Below are positions 55,827 through 64,000 of a DNA stretch of 64,000 bases, one piece after another. How positions within the stretch are numbered: position 1 is the first letter of the stretch; each line of letters begins with the position of its first letter. The position numbers were made by a program, and so were the translations under genes. The notes beneath the pieces were generated by a model that worked only from the letters and a program-made list of their open reading frames with translations, was not told where the DNA came from and did no database searches. The stretch is from contig JADMJJ010000047.1 in NCBI GenBank assembly GCA_018780645.1, positions 62,001 to 126,000 of the forward strand. Direction: 5' to 3'. This DNA is from Burkholderiaceae bacterium (GTDB taxonomy: Bacteria > Pseudomonadota > Gammaproteobacteria > Burkholderiales > Burkholderiaceae_C).

Positions 55827-57196
55827 ACCACCCCTCGCTGATACGCCGGCTGATCGCCTGGCAGGCGCTGGCCCTGGTGATTGCCTGGCTGGTGCTGGCC
55901 AGCCTGATGACCTGGCAGGCGCTGCAGCTCGGCGAAAGCCAGCTCGATGCGCGCCTGCAGCAGTTCGGCAGCGTCTTGGCCGAGGCGGCCGGCGGCGAGA
56001 CGGCACCGCAGGCCCTGGCGCTGCGACTGCAGGCCATCGAGACCGCGCTGCTGCAGGCCAGTGGCCGAGACGTGCTGGGCGCCGTGGCCCAGCCGCTGTA
56101 CCAGGTCTGGCAGGCCGACGGGCGCTTGCTGTACCGCAGCGCCGGGGTGCCCATCGAGGCCCTGGCGCCGCTGCGGCCCGGCTATGTCGAGACGGCGTTC
56201 GCCGGTCAGCCCTATCGGCTGTTGACCGTGGCGTCCAGCGGCGGCGCACAGCTGGTGCAGATCGCCGAACCGATGCAGCTGCGCCTGAGCAGCGTGCTGC
56301 CCCTGCTGTGGGTGGTGCTGCAATCGCAGCTGGGCGTGTTCCTGTGGCATGGGCTGGTGATCTGGGTCACCGTGCGCAGCGGCCTGGCACCCCTGCGCCA
56401 GCTGGCCCAGCGCATCTCGCAGCGGCGGGCCGGCGAGGTGGCCCCGGTGCAGGTGGACAGGCTCTATGCCGAGACCGCCCCGGTGGTGCAGGAGTTGAAT
56501 GCCCTGCTGGCCCACGAGGCCCAGCGCCTGGACAGCGAGCGCCGCTTTCTGGCCGATGCCGCCCATGAACTGCGCACGCCGCTGGCGGCCGTCAATGCAC
56601 AGGCCCATCTGCTGCTGACCGAGCATGAGGCGCCGGCACGGGCCGAGGCGGCGGGCGCGCTGAAGCAGGGCATTGCCCGCGTGTCGCACCTGCTGGGCCA
56701 GTTGCTGACCCTGGCCCGTGCCGAGGGCTCGGCCGCGCCCCACAGACCCGAGCGCCTGGACGCCGCCGGCCTGCTGCGCGAGCGCATCGCCCTGCTGGCG
56801 GCGCTGGCCCGGCCACGCGCCATCGAGCTCTCGCTGCAGGCCCCCGACCGCCTGGAATGGGCACTGGACCGCTCCGGCTTTTGCTCCATCATCGACAACC
56901 TGGTGGACAACGCCATCCGCTACACCCCGGCGGGCGGCCGCGTCGAGGTGCTGCTGCAGGCCACGGCCTCTGGCCTGGAATTGAGCGTGCGCGACAACGG
57001 CCGCGGCATCGCCCCGGCGCAACGCGAGCGCGTGTTCGAGCGCTTCTACCGCGTGCCCGGCAGCAGCGAGCAGGGCACCGGCCTGGGCCTGGCCATCGTC
57101 AAGCGCATCGCCGAGCGCGAGGGCGCGGCACTGAAATTCGTTGAGGGGCTCGATGGGTGCGGGGTGGGGCTGAGGCTCAGCTACCCGACCGCCTGA
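55823..57196 (+). CDS. sensor histidine kinase (QseC-like)
   Basis: 457 residues with two membrane helices (about 12-35 and 155-185), a periplasmic domain between them, a HAMP-like linker, HisKA with His248 in DAAHELRTPL and HATPase (DNAIRYTP, DNGRGIAPAQ, GTGLGLAIV). It forms a two-component pair with the upstream regulator. The signal is unknown. Confidence 0.92.
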   Translation: MNHPSLIRRLIAWQALALVIAWLVLASLMTWQALQLGESQLDARLQQFGSVLAEAAGGETAPQALALRLQAIETALLQASGRDVLGAVAQPLYQVWQADGRLLYRSAGVPIEALAPLRPGYVETAFAGQPYRLLTVASSGGAQLVQIAEPMQLRLSSVLPLLWVVLQSQLGVFLWHGLVIWVTVRSGLAPLRQLAQRISQRRAGEVAPVQVDRLYAETAPVVQELNALLAHEAQRLDSERRFLADAAHELRTPLAAVNAQAHLLLTEHEAPARAEAAGALKQGIARVSHLLGQLLTLARAEGSAAPHRPERLDAAGLLRERIALLAALARPRAIELSLQAPDRLEWALDRSGFCSIIDNLVDNAIRYTPAGGRVEVLLQATASGLELSVRDNGRGIAPAQRERVFERFYRVPGSSEQGTGLGLAIVKRIAEREGAALKFVEGLDGCGVGLRLSYPTA

Positions 57197-57340
57197 GGGT
57201 TTGGTCGCCTGGTACGCCAAATCTGACGGTCAAAAGGCTCATGCTGCCGCCCCCGGGGGTCGGGGATTCACGCCATCGGACCAGCAATCCTAGACTGCAA
57301 TCCGCACGCAGCCATCGCGCGCTTTGCAGGAGACCCAGCC

Positions 57341-58096
57341 ATGTCCTACCGCCGCCTCATCGCCACCGCCACGCTCGCTGCGCTGACCTCATCCGCCCAG
57401 GCCCTGGTAAGCACCTGGGACGGTTCGTCCGACCTGCTGCCGGAGCAGGTCGACCCCAGCTGGACGCTTATCGACGAGGGCGCTGGCTCGCCGAGCTTTG
57501 CCGGTGGCGTGCTGACCATCCAGACCACCAGCACCCACGGTGCCCGGCAGTACTACACCATGGGCGGCACCGACCTGGACTTCACCGGCGGCGCTCCCTA
57601 TTGGCTGGAGGCCGAGATGAAGTACATCTCCGGCAGCCAGACCTCGGGCTGGTGGCGCGCCCCCGGGCACATGAGCTTTCGCTTTGAGAGCGGGCGCATC
57701 GCCGTGCTGGAGATACGCAAGGACCTGATCTACATACGCAACGGTGACAACTCGGCAGGCGACTCCGCCGTCGTCGACACCGACGAAGCATTCCACACCT
57801 ATCGCATGGAGGCGCTGGGCACGGCTGCCGGGACCACCGTCAATGTCTACCAGGACGGCTTGCTGGTGCTCAGCGACAACGCGCTGTATGCGGCCGGCGG
57901 CGGGGCCTCGGTGTCATGGGGCGAGGCATCGACCCTGGCGACCGGCACCACGCAGTGGAAGCGCGTCAGCCACAATATGGCCGCCGTGGCGGTGACACCG
58001 GTGCCCGAACCCGGCACCTGGGCGCTGTGGGCCGCAGGCCTGGCGGCCGTGGGCTTCTCGGCCCGCAGAAATTTCAGGCAGCAGATCCGGGCATAG
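57341..58096 (+). CDS. PEP-CTERM sorted exported protein
   Basis: 251 residues with a signal peptide (about 1-21, SSAQA), a beta-rich lectin/glucanase-like body (YYTMGGTDLDFTGGAPYWLEA, WRAPGHMSFRFESGRIAVLEI) and a C-terminal exosortase signal VPEPGTWALWAAGLAAVGF, then SARRNF. It is exported and likely surface- or matrix-associated. No catalytic motif is evident. It starts 144 bp after the QseC-like gene with AGGAG upstream, in its own unit. Confidence 0.9.
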   Translation: MSYRRLIATATLAALTSSAQALVSTWDGSSDLLPEQVDPSWTLIDEGAGSPSFAGGVLTIQTTSTHGARQYYTMGGTDLDFTGGAPYWLEAEMKYISGSQTSGWWRAPGHMSFRFESGRIAVLEIRKDLIYIRNGDNSAGDSAVVDTDEAFHTYRMEALGTAAGTTVNVYQDGLLVLSDNALYAAGGGASVSWGEASTLATGTTQWKRVSHNMAAVAVTPVPEPGTWALWAAGLAAVGFSARRNFRQQIRA

Positions 58097-58101
58097 CCCG
58101 A

Positions 58102-59007
58102 TCAAGCGGCCCGCTTGGCCAGCAAGGCACGGCCGACCCGTGATACCGGCGGCCGGCCCAGCACGCCGGAGATGAAGGCGCCTGCGTCCACCAGCTTGTC
58201 GATGTCGATGCCGGTGTCGATACCGAGACCGTTGAGCAGAAAGACCACATCCTCGGTGGCGACATTGCCGGTCGCGCCCTTGGCATAGGGGCAGCCGCCC
58301 AGGCCGGCGACGCTGGCATCGAAGTGGTGGATGCCCAGTTCCAGGCAGGCGTAGATATTGCTCAAGGCCTGGCCGTAGGTGTCATGGAAATGGCCGCTGA
58401 CCTCGACCATCGGATAGTGCTTCAGCGCCCGCTCCATCGCCGCCCGGACCTTGCGCGGCGTGCCCACGCCAATCGTGTCGGCCACGCCCATATGGTCAAC
58501 GCCGATGTCCTTCATCAGACGAACGACGCGCTCGACCTGGTCGGCGCTGATCTCACCCTCATAGGGGCAGCCGAGCGCGCAGGACAGCGCACCGCGCACC
58601 TTGATGCCGGCGGCATGGGCGAACTCGACCACCGGAGCGAAGCGCTCGATGCTCTCGGCGATCGAGCAATTGATGTTCTTCTGGCTGAAGGCCTCGCTGG
58701 CGGCGGCGAAGACGACGATCTCGTCGGGCTTGGTTGGCAGCGCGGCCTCCAGGCCCTTCATGTTCGGCGTCAACACCGAATAGCGCACACCAGGCTGGCG
58801 CTCGATCGCGGCCATCACCGCCAGGTTGTCGGCCATCTGCGGCACCCACTTCGGGCTGACGAAGCTGGTGACCTCGATCTCCTTCAGGCCGGCCGCCTGC
58901 AGCATGGCCACGAGCTGGGCCTTGTGCTCGGTGGCGACCGGTTGCTTTTCGTTCTGCAGGCCGTCGCGGGGGCCGACATCGACGAGGGTGACGTGGGTGG
59001 GCAGCAT
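58102..59007 (-). CDS. mvaB: hydroxymethylglutaryl-CoA lyase
   Basis: 301 residues, the normal length. Motifs GPRDGLQNEKQ (metal and substrate region), HFHDTYGQALSNI (metal-binding histidines) and GLGGCPYAKGATGN with catalytic Cys239. It splits HMG-CoA into acetoacetate and acetyl-CoA, the last step of leucine degradation. It lies downstream of the biotin-dependent carboxylase subunit, with a dispersed repeat in the 40-bp gap. Confidence 0.96.
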   Translation of the reverse strand: MLPTHVTLVDVGPRDGLQNEKQPVATEHKAQLVAMLQAAGLKEIEVTSFVSPKWVPQMADNLAVMAAIERQPGVRYSVLTPNMKGLEAALPTKPDEIVVFAAASEAFSQKNINCSIAESIERFAPVVEFAHAAGIKVRGALSCALGCPYEGEISADQVERVVRLMKDIGVDHMGVADTIGVGTPRKVRAAMERALKHYPMVEVSGHFHDTYGQALSNIYACLELGIHHFDASVAGLGGCPYAKGATGNVATEDVVFLLNGLGIDTGIDIDKLVDAGAFISGVLGRPPVSRVGRALLAKRAA

Positions 59008-59020
59008 GGTGATTCCTCAG

Positions 59021-59046
59021 GTAGCCCGGATGCAATCCGGGGTGGG
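59021..59046 (+). repeat. dispersed palindromic repeat, single copy
   Basis: GTAGCCCGGATG then CAATCCGGGGTGGG lies between the mvaB start and the stop of the carboxylase gene. Same family as at 10104-10191 and 61061-61134. Confidence 0.72.
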
Positions 59047-59047
59047 T

Positions 59048-61039
59048 TCATTGCAGACTCAAGAGCGCGGCACCATCGCCGACCTGGTCGCCGACGCCGA
59101 ACATCAGCTCGGCGACAACGCCATCACGCGGCGCGGTGATGGTGTGCTCCATCTTCATTGCCTCCATCACTGCCAGCGGCTGGCCCCTGGTGACGGCATC
59201 GCCCACCTTGGCCAGGAAGGCGATCAGCTTGCCGGGCATGGGCGCGGTCAGGCGCCCGCCCTCGGCTGCGCCATCGCCGGCATGGGCGATCAAGTCCACC
59301 TCGGTAACCACGGCCGAACCGTGGGGCGCGAACACGCTGACCTTCTCGCCATGGGCATAGACCTGCAGCAGGGTGCGCTGTGACGCCAGGCCCTCGCCCA
59401 GCACCACCTGATGGCGCTCCAGGCCGGTGCTGTCAACGGCCAGGGCGATCTCACGCCCCGCTACCGTCAGCACCATGCCGCCACCGTGGCGGCGCGCCAG
59501 CAGCACCTCGTGGTGTGTGCCCTGCACCTCGAGGTCGAAGCGGCGGTTGGCCGCACCGAACATGCGCCAGCCATCGGGCTTGGACCAGGGGTCCTTGTCC
59601 TGTTTGCTGGCCTCCAGTGCCAGCGCATGGGCCACGACACCAGCGGCCACCAGCTCCAGCGCCAGCGGTGCCGACTCGAACAGCGCCTTGTGCTCGCGCG
59701 GGATCAGCGCCGTGTCCAGGTCGGCGCTGGCAAACGAGTGGCTGTTCACCACGCGGCGCAGAAAGGCCACATTGGTGTGCAGGCCGGCGATATGCGTGTC
59801 ACGCAGCGCAGCATCGAGCCGGGCCAGCGCCTGGGCACGGTCTTCACCCCAGACGATCAGCTTGGCAATCATCGAGTCGTAGTTGGGGCTGATCGCATCG
59901 CCCTCACCCACGCCGGAGTCGATGCGCACATCACCGCGCTCGAAGCTGACATGCGCCGGCCAGCGCGCCACATGCAGGGTGCCGGTGGCGGGTAGGAAGT
60001 TGGCGTCGGGGTTCTCGGCGCAGATGCGCGCCTCGATCGCATGGCCCCGCATCGGAATGTCGGCCTGGGCCAGCGGCAGGCGCTCGCCGGCAGCAACCCG
60101 AAGCTGCCACTCGACCAGATCCTGGCCGGTGATCGCCTCGGTGACCGGATGCTCAACCTGCAGCCGCGTGTTCATCTCCATGAAATAGAAGCGTCCATCC
60201 TGCTCGGCGATGAACTCGACCGTGCCGGCGCCCACATAGCCCACGGCCTTCGCCGCGGCCACGGCCGCATCACCCATCTGCTTGCGGCGCTCGACCGTCA
60301 TGCCCGGGGCCGGCGCTTCTTCCAGCACCTTCTGGTGGCGGCGCTGCACCGAGCAATCGCGCTCGTGCAAGTAGACGCAATCGCCGTGCGAGTCGCCGAA
60401 CACCTGGATCTCGATGTGACGGGGCTTCTGCACATAGCGCTCGACCAGCACCGCGTCGTCGCCAAAGCTGTTGATCGCCTCGCGCTTGCAGGAGGCCAGC
60501 GCGGCCTCGAAGTCCTCGGCCTTGTCCACCGCGCGCATGCCCTTGCCGCCACCGCCGGCGCTGGCCTTGATCAGCACCGGGTAGCCGATGCGGTCGGCCT
60601 CGGCCTTCAGCAGCGCCAGGTCTTGACTGGCCCCGTGATAGCCCGGCACCAGTGGCACGCCGGCCTGCTCCATCAGCCGCTTCGACTCGGCCTTCAGGCC
60701 CATCGCCTTGATGGCCGACGGCGGCGGGCCGATGAAGGCAATGCCGGCATCGGCACAGGCCTGGGCGAACTCCTCGTTCTCGCTGAGGAAGCCATAGCCC
60801 GGGTGCACGGCCTGGGCCCCGGTGGCCTTGGCGGCCTCGATGATGCGCTCCCAGCGCAGATAGGAGTCGCGCGGCGCGGCGCCACCGATCAGCACCGCCT
60901 CGTCGCAGGCGCGTACATGGCGGGCCTGGGCATCGGCCTCGGAGTACACGGCCACGGTCTTCACGCCCAGGCGGCGCGCGGTCGCGGCCACACGGCAGGC
61001 GATCTCACCGCGGTTTGCAATCAGGATCTTGTTGAACAT
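59048..61039 (-). CDS. mccA: biotin carboxylase/biotin carrier subunit of acyl-CoA carboxylase (methylcrotonyl-CoA carboxylase alpha-like)
   Basis: 663 residues: biotin carboxylase N-terminal domain (FNKILIANRGEIACRV), ATP-grasp domain with YPVLIKASAGGGGKGMRAV and HIEIQVFGDSHGD, biotin carboxylase C-terminal domain, and a C-terminal biotinyl domain with MEAMKMEHT (biotinylated Lys629). Length and the neighbouring mvaB favour the alpha subunit of 3-methylcrotonyl-CoA carboxylase; the beta (carboxyltransferase) subunit is not in the window. Propionyl- or geranyl-CoA carboxylase alpha subunits are alternatives. Confidence 0.9.
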   Translation of the reverse strand: MFNKILIANRGEIACRVAATARRLGVKTVAVYSEADAQARHVRACDEAVLIGGAAPRDSYLRWERIIEAAKATGAQAVHPGYGFLSENEEFAQACADAGIAFIGPPPSAIKAMGLKAESKRLMEQAGVPLVPGYHGASQDLALLKAEADRIGYPVLIKASAGGGGKGMRAVDKAEDFEAALASCKREAINSFGDDAVLVERYVQKPRHIEIQVFGDSHGDCVYLHERDCSVQRRHQKVLEEAPAPGMTVERRKQMGDAAVAAAKAVGYVGAGTVEFIAEQDGRFYFMEMNTRLQVEHPVTEAITGQDLVEWQLRVAAGERLPLAQADIPMRGHAIEARICAENPDANFLPATGTLHVARWPAHVSFERGDVRIDSGVGEGDAISPNYDSMIAKLIVWGEDRAQALARLDAALRDTHIAGLHTNVAFLRRVVNSHSFASADLDTALIPREHKALFESAPLALELVAAGVVAHALALEASKQDKDPWSKPDGWRMFGAANRRFDLEVQGTHHEVLLARRHGGGMVLTVAGREIALAVDSTGLERHQVVLGEGLASQRTLLQVYAHGEKVSVFAPHGSAVVTEVDLIAHAGDGAAEGGRLTAPMPGKLIAFLAKVGDAVTRGQPLAVMEAMKMEHTITAPRDGVVAELMFGVGDQVGDGAALLSLQ

Positions 61040-61060
61040 CTCTGTCTCCAGTTCAGCTTG

Positions 61061-61134
61061 GTAGCCCGGATGCCAATCCGGGGTGGCTCATCGGCGATTC
61101 GTCCCGGATTGCGCTGCGCTTCATCCGGGCTACG
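61061..61134. repeat. dispersed palindromic repeat, two copies facing each other
   Basis: Copy 1 (61061-61086) reads GTAGCCCGGATGCC then AATCCGGGGTGG. Copy 2 (61103-61134) is inverted, CCCGGATTGCGC then TGCGCTTCATCCGGGCTAC, with a longer loop. Together they fill the bioB-mccA gap and could form a large cruciform or a transcription-attenuating structure. Confidence 0.75.
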
Positions 61135-61141
61135 GGGTTCA

Positions 61142-62152
61142 TCAATGCGTCGAGGCAAGCCCGGCCTCGGTCGAGCAGCGCATGCCCAGGCGCTTGAGCA
61201 GCGCGCGATCGGCCTCGGCCTGCGGGTTGCTGGTGGTCAGCAATTTGTCGCCGTAGAACATGCTGTTGGCGCCGGCCAGGAAGCACAGCGTCTGCATGGT
61301 CTCTGGCATCTGTTCGCGGCCGGCCGACAGGCGCACCATCGCGCGGGGCATGGCGATGCGGGCCACGGCGATCGTGCGGATGAACTCCAGCGGGTCCAGT
61401 TCGGCCGTGCCGGCCAGCGGCGTGCCTTCGACCTGGACCAGGTTGTTGATAGGCACCGACTCGGGGTAGGGGTCCAGATTGGCCAGCTGCACGATCAGGC
61501 CGGCCCGCTGGCGGCGCGTCTCGCCCATGCCGACGATGCCGCCCGAGCAGACCTTGAGCCCGACAGTGCGCACGCGGTCCAAGGTGTCCAGCCGGTCCTG
61601 GTAGGTGCGGGTGGTGATGATCTGGCCGTAGAACTCGGGCGCGGTGTCGAGGTTGTGGTTGTAGTAGTCCAGGCCCGCGTCGCGCAAGCGTTCGGCCTGG
61701 CCGTCGGCCAGCATGCCGGCGGTCAGGCAGGTCTCCAGGCCCATCGCCTTCACTTCCCTGACCATCTCGCCGATGGCTTCCAGATGCCGGTCTTTGGGCG
61801 AACGCCAGGCCGCACCCATGCAGAAGCGCGTCGCGCCATTGGCCTTGGCTGCGCGGGCGGCCTCGACCACCTCCTGCAGCGGAATCAGCTTGTCGGCCTT
61901 CAGACCCGTGTCGAAGTGGGCCGACTGCGGGCAGTAGGCGCAGTCTTCCTCGCAGCCGCCGGTCTTGATCGACAGCAGCGTGGACAGCTGCACCGCGTTG
62001 GCATCGAAATGCTCACGATGCACCTGCTGGGCGCGGAACATCAGGTCGTTGAACGGCAGCTCGAACAGGGCCGCCGCCTCGTCGACCGTCCAGGCCCTGC
62101 TGTTGCGGCGATGTTCGTCGGTGGTCGGTGTCAGGGTCTGGATTTGGTTCAT
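61142..62152 (-). CDS. bioB: biotin synthase
   Basis: 336 residues, a radical SAM enzyme: the cluster-binding CxxxCxxC is Cys67-Cys71-Cys74 in [13 protein letters not shown]. It inserts sulfur into dethiobiotin. Conserved segments [28 protein letters not shown] and SGGIVGMGE are present. Its start overlaps the bioD stop. Confidence 0.97.
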   Translation of the reverse strand: MNQIQTLTPTTDEHRRNSRAWTVDEAAALFELPFNDLMFRAQQVHREHFDANAVQLSTLLSIKTGGCEEDCAYCPQSAHFDTGLKADKLIPLQEVVEAARAAKANGATRFCMGAAWRSPKDRHLEAIGEMVREVKAMGLETCLTAGMLADGQAERLRDAGLDYYNHNLDTAPEFYGQIITTRTYQDRLDTLDRVRTVGLKVCSGGIVGMGETRRQRAGLIVQLANLDPYPESVPINNLVQVEGTPLAGTAELDPLEFIRTIAVARIAMPRAMVRLSAGREQMPETMQTLCFLAGANSMFYGDKLLTTSNPQAEADRALLKRLGMRCSTEAGLASTH

Positions 62153-62856
62153 GCGGATTCAGTCGTCAAGGTCTCGGCCAGGAACAGGCCGATGTGGTGA
62201 TTCAGTGCGGCGGCCACGGCGGCCGGCGTGGGAGATTCGAGGCGGGGCACGAGGCCCCAGCAGGGGGCGTTCAGATGCCGCTCCAACGCCTGCAAATTGT
62301 CTTGCAGATGGGGCATGCCGGGGTCCACCGTGTTGGCGACCCAGCCGGCCAGACTCAGGCCCCGCGAGCGAATCGCTTCGGCGGTCAGCAGCGCGTGGTT
62401 GATGCAACCCAGGCGCAGACCGACGACCAGCACGACGGGCAACCGCAGATCGAGGGCGAGGTCGGCGGTGTCCCATTCAGAGGTCAGCGGCACGCGGAAG
62501 CCACCGACGCCTTCGATGACGGCGACATCGGCCCGCTCGGCCACGCGACGCACGGCCGCCAGCAACGGCCCGCGCTCGATCTCGCGGCCTTCCAGCCGGG
62601 CAGCGATATGCGGCGCGCAGGCGGCGCGGAACTGCAGCGGGCCGACCTCGGCGTCGCTCAAGCCCAGATTGCCGGCCTCGCGCAGCCGCTGCACGTCCTC
62701 GTTGATCCAGCGGCCATCGATGAAATCCTGGCCCGCGGCAATCGGTTTGATCGCGGCGACTTTCAGGCCCGCCTGCGCAAAGCGGTGCGTCAGGCCGGCG
62801 CTGACGCAGGTCTTGCCGATCTCGGTGTCGGTGCCGGTGATGAACAGGCCCCTCAT
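62149..62856 (-). CDS. bioD: dethiobiotin synthetase
   Basis: The ATG at 62856 gives 235 residues that start at the P-loop strand ([20 protein letters not shown]). It carboxylates 7,8-diaminopelargonate and closes the ureido ring with ATP. Start and stop overlap its neighbours bioF and bioB (ATGA type), making a coupled bioFDB unit. Confidence 0.95.
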   Translation of the reverse strand: MRGLFITGTDTEIGKTCVSAGLTHRFAQAGLKVAAIKPIAAGQDFIDGRWINEDVQRLREAGNLGLSDAEVGPLQFRAACAPHIAARLEGREIERGPLLAAVRRVAERADVAVIEGVGGFRVPLTSEWDTADLALDLRLPVVLVVGLRLGCINHALLTAEAIRSRGLSLAGWVANTVDPGMPHLQDNLQALERHLNAPCWGLVPRLESPTPAAVAAALNHHIGLFLAETLTTESA

Positions 62857-64000
62857 GCTGAAGCCTCCGCGGCGGCCTGGGCCAGTGCGTCGAGCAGGCG
62901 CTGGATGTGGGCTTCGGTGTGCGTGGCGCACAGCGTGATGCGCAGACGCGCCGTGCCCGCCGGCACCGTTGGCGGGCGGATCGCGGGCACGCGCAGGCCC
63001 TCGCGCTCCAGGCGCGCGGCAAGCGCCAGCGCGGCGGCGTTGTCGCCGATGATCAGCGGCTGCACCGGTGTGTCGGACTCGGCCAGGCGCCAGCTCAGGC
63101 TTGGGTGTGAGGACAGGATTCGCGCGATGCCCTCCCGCAGCTGCGCCTGGCGCAGCCGCAGATTCTGGCGGCGCTGCTCGCCCTCGGTCGAGGCGATCAG
63201 CTCCAGGCTGGTCAGCAAGGCATGGGCCACTGCCGGCGGCGCAGCGGTGGTGAAGATGTACGGCCTTGCGGCTTGCAGCAGGTACTGCGTGATCGTCGGG
63301 TGCGCGACGACAAAGGCACCGGCCACGCCGGCCGCCTTGCCCAGCGTGCCGACCAGTATCAGCCGCTCGCTGCGCAGGCCGAAATGCGCCATGGTGCCGC
63401 GGCCCTGCGGGCCGAGCACGCCAAAACCATGGGCGTCATCGACGATCAGCCAGGCGTCATGCTGTTCGGCCAGAGCCAGCAGCTCGTCCAGCGGCGCCAG
63501 GTCGCCGTCCATGCTGAACACCGCGTCGGTGACGATCAGCTTGATGCGGGCGGTGTTGGCTTGCAGCAGCGCGGCCAGCTGGGCCATGTCGCGGTGCGCG
63601 TAGCGCTGCACCTCGGCCTTGGCCAGGCGAGCGCCGTCGATCAGCGAGGCATGGTTCAGCTCCTCGGAGAAAATCACCGCGCCGGCATCGCCCAGCGCCG
63701 TCAGCACGGCCAGATTGGCCATATAGCCGGTGCAGAAGAACAAGGCCTGGGCCTGCGGAATCTCGCCGGACACGACCTCGGCCAACGCGCGCTCCAAAGC
63801 CGCATGGGCCGCCGAGTGGCCGCTGATCAGATGCGAGGCGCCCGAGCCTACGCCGTAGCGGCGCGCGCCGGCGATCAAGGCCTCGGCCAGTGCCGGGTGC
63901 GCGGCCAGGCCCAGATAGTCATTGCTGCAGAACATAAGCAGCTCGCGCGCCCGGCCATCGGAAGCGCGCACCGTTTGCACCGGCGCGGTGGCGCTCTCGG
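62853..64000 (-). CDS. bioF: 8-amino-7-oxononanoate synthase (5' end outside window)
   Basis: At least 381 codons run to the window edge without a start that fits the family, so the N-terminus is missing. Recognisable: [40 protein letters not shown] and [14 protein letters not shown] with the PLP-binding lysine. It condenses pimeloyl-ACP (or CoA) with alanine in biotin synthesis. bioA and the pimeloyl genes are not in the window. Confidence 0.95.
   Translation of the reverse strand, partial: ESATAPVQTVRASDGRARELLMFCSNDYLGLAAHPALAEALIAGARRYGVGSGASHLISGHSAAHAALERALAEVVSGEIPQAQALFFCTGYMANLAVLTALGDAGAVIFSEELNHASLIDGARLAKAEVQRYAHRDMAQLAALLQANTARIKLIVTDAVFSMDGDLAPLDELLALAEQHDAWLIVDDAHGFGVLGPQGRGTMAHFGLRSERLILVGTLGKAAGVAGAFVVAHPTITQYLLQAARPYIFTTAAPPAVAHALLTSLELIASTEGEQRRQNLRLRQAQLREGIARILSSHPSLSWRLAESDTPVQPLIIGDNAAALALAARLEREGLRVPAIRPPTVPAGTARLRITLCATHTEAHIQRLLDALAQAAAEASA

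Overview
The window is GC-rich, densely coded bacterial chromosome. It carries an adenosylcobalamin-dependent ribonucleotide reductase, PEP-CTERM proteins, a KdpFABC/DE system, a TRAP transporter, MipA, YqjD/YqjE-type membrane proteins and many small two-component systems. This set and the protein similarity point to a betaproteobacterium of the order Burkholderiales (Roseateles/Pelomonas/Rubrivivax-like). That is inferred from gene content; there is no rRNA here to confirm it. I see no tRNA, rRNA, CRISPR array, prophage or insertion sequence. The one clear mobile element is an intein inside nrdJ.

Layout. 1-6080: a TetR regulator (cut by the window edge) diverges from a tight operon of TonB-dependent receptor, lipoprotein cytochrome c, Tat-exported sugar-lactone-oxidase-like flavoprotein and an exported alanine-racemase-fold protein. 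A perfect inverted repeat sits between regulator and operon. 6082-9385: universal stress protein, signal peptidase I, a DUF484/GGDEF diguanylate cyclase, a class I glutamine amidotransferase. 9386-18480 (minus): the potassium operon, in transcription order a 30-residue membrane peptide, kdpF, kdpA, kdpB, kdpC, a corA-like gene, kdpD, kdpE. 18660-21242: DUF1330 protein, a GNAT gene broken by an in-frame TGA, a thioesterase-GNAT fusion, and an FMN riboswitch ahead of a type II lumazine synthase. 21494-27860: a PAS/GAF/GGDEF/EAL protein, an MscS channel, a secreted three-repeat protein and a DUF1566 protein.

27904-34582: an IclR regulator diverges from an operon resembling quinate/shikimate catabolism (AroQ-like protein, TRAP transporter, NAD-type shikimate/quinate dehydrogenase, an EthD-like protein, an M14-like metallohydrolase). 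34616-39031: a YCII-like protein and nrdJ, whose catalytic cysteine is the splice junction of a 379-residue LAGLIDADG intein. 39133-47258: two short genes sharing a three-part upstream module, then a response regulator, two tandem paralogous hybrid histidine kinases and a solute-binding protein. 47271-53353: globin, PEP-CTERM protein, GST, the yqjD/yqjE/yqjK-like trio, a small membrane protein, an MFS symporter and a DsbA-like isomerase. 53370-58096: DUF1289, YbaK, MipA divergent from a QseBC-like pair, and a second PEP-CTERM protein. 58102-64000 (minus): bioF (partial), bioD, bioB, then a biotin-dependent acyl-CoA carboxylase subunit and HMG-CoA lyase, so biotin synthesis sits directly upstream of a biotin-using leucine-degradation enzyme.

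A palindromic dispersed repeat (core CCCGGAT-TGC-ATCCGGG with a GTAG flank) occurs at four intergenic loci. The observations most worth following up are the exported oxidase operon at 669-6080, the intein at the thiyl-radical cysteine, the duplicated regulatory module at 39133-39607 with the kinase cluster behind it, the AroQ homologue with substituted active-site residues, the reversed YiiD-like fusion, and the extra small membrane peptide ahead of kdpF.
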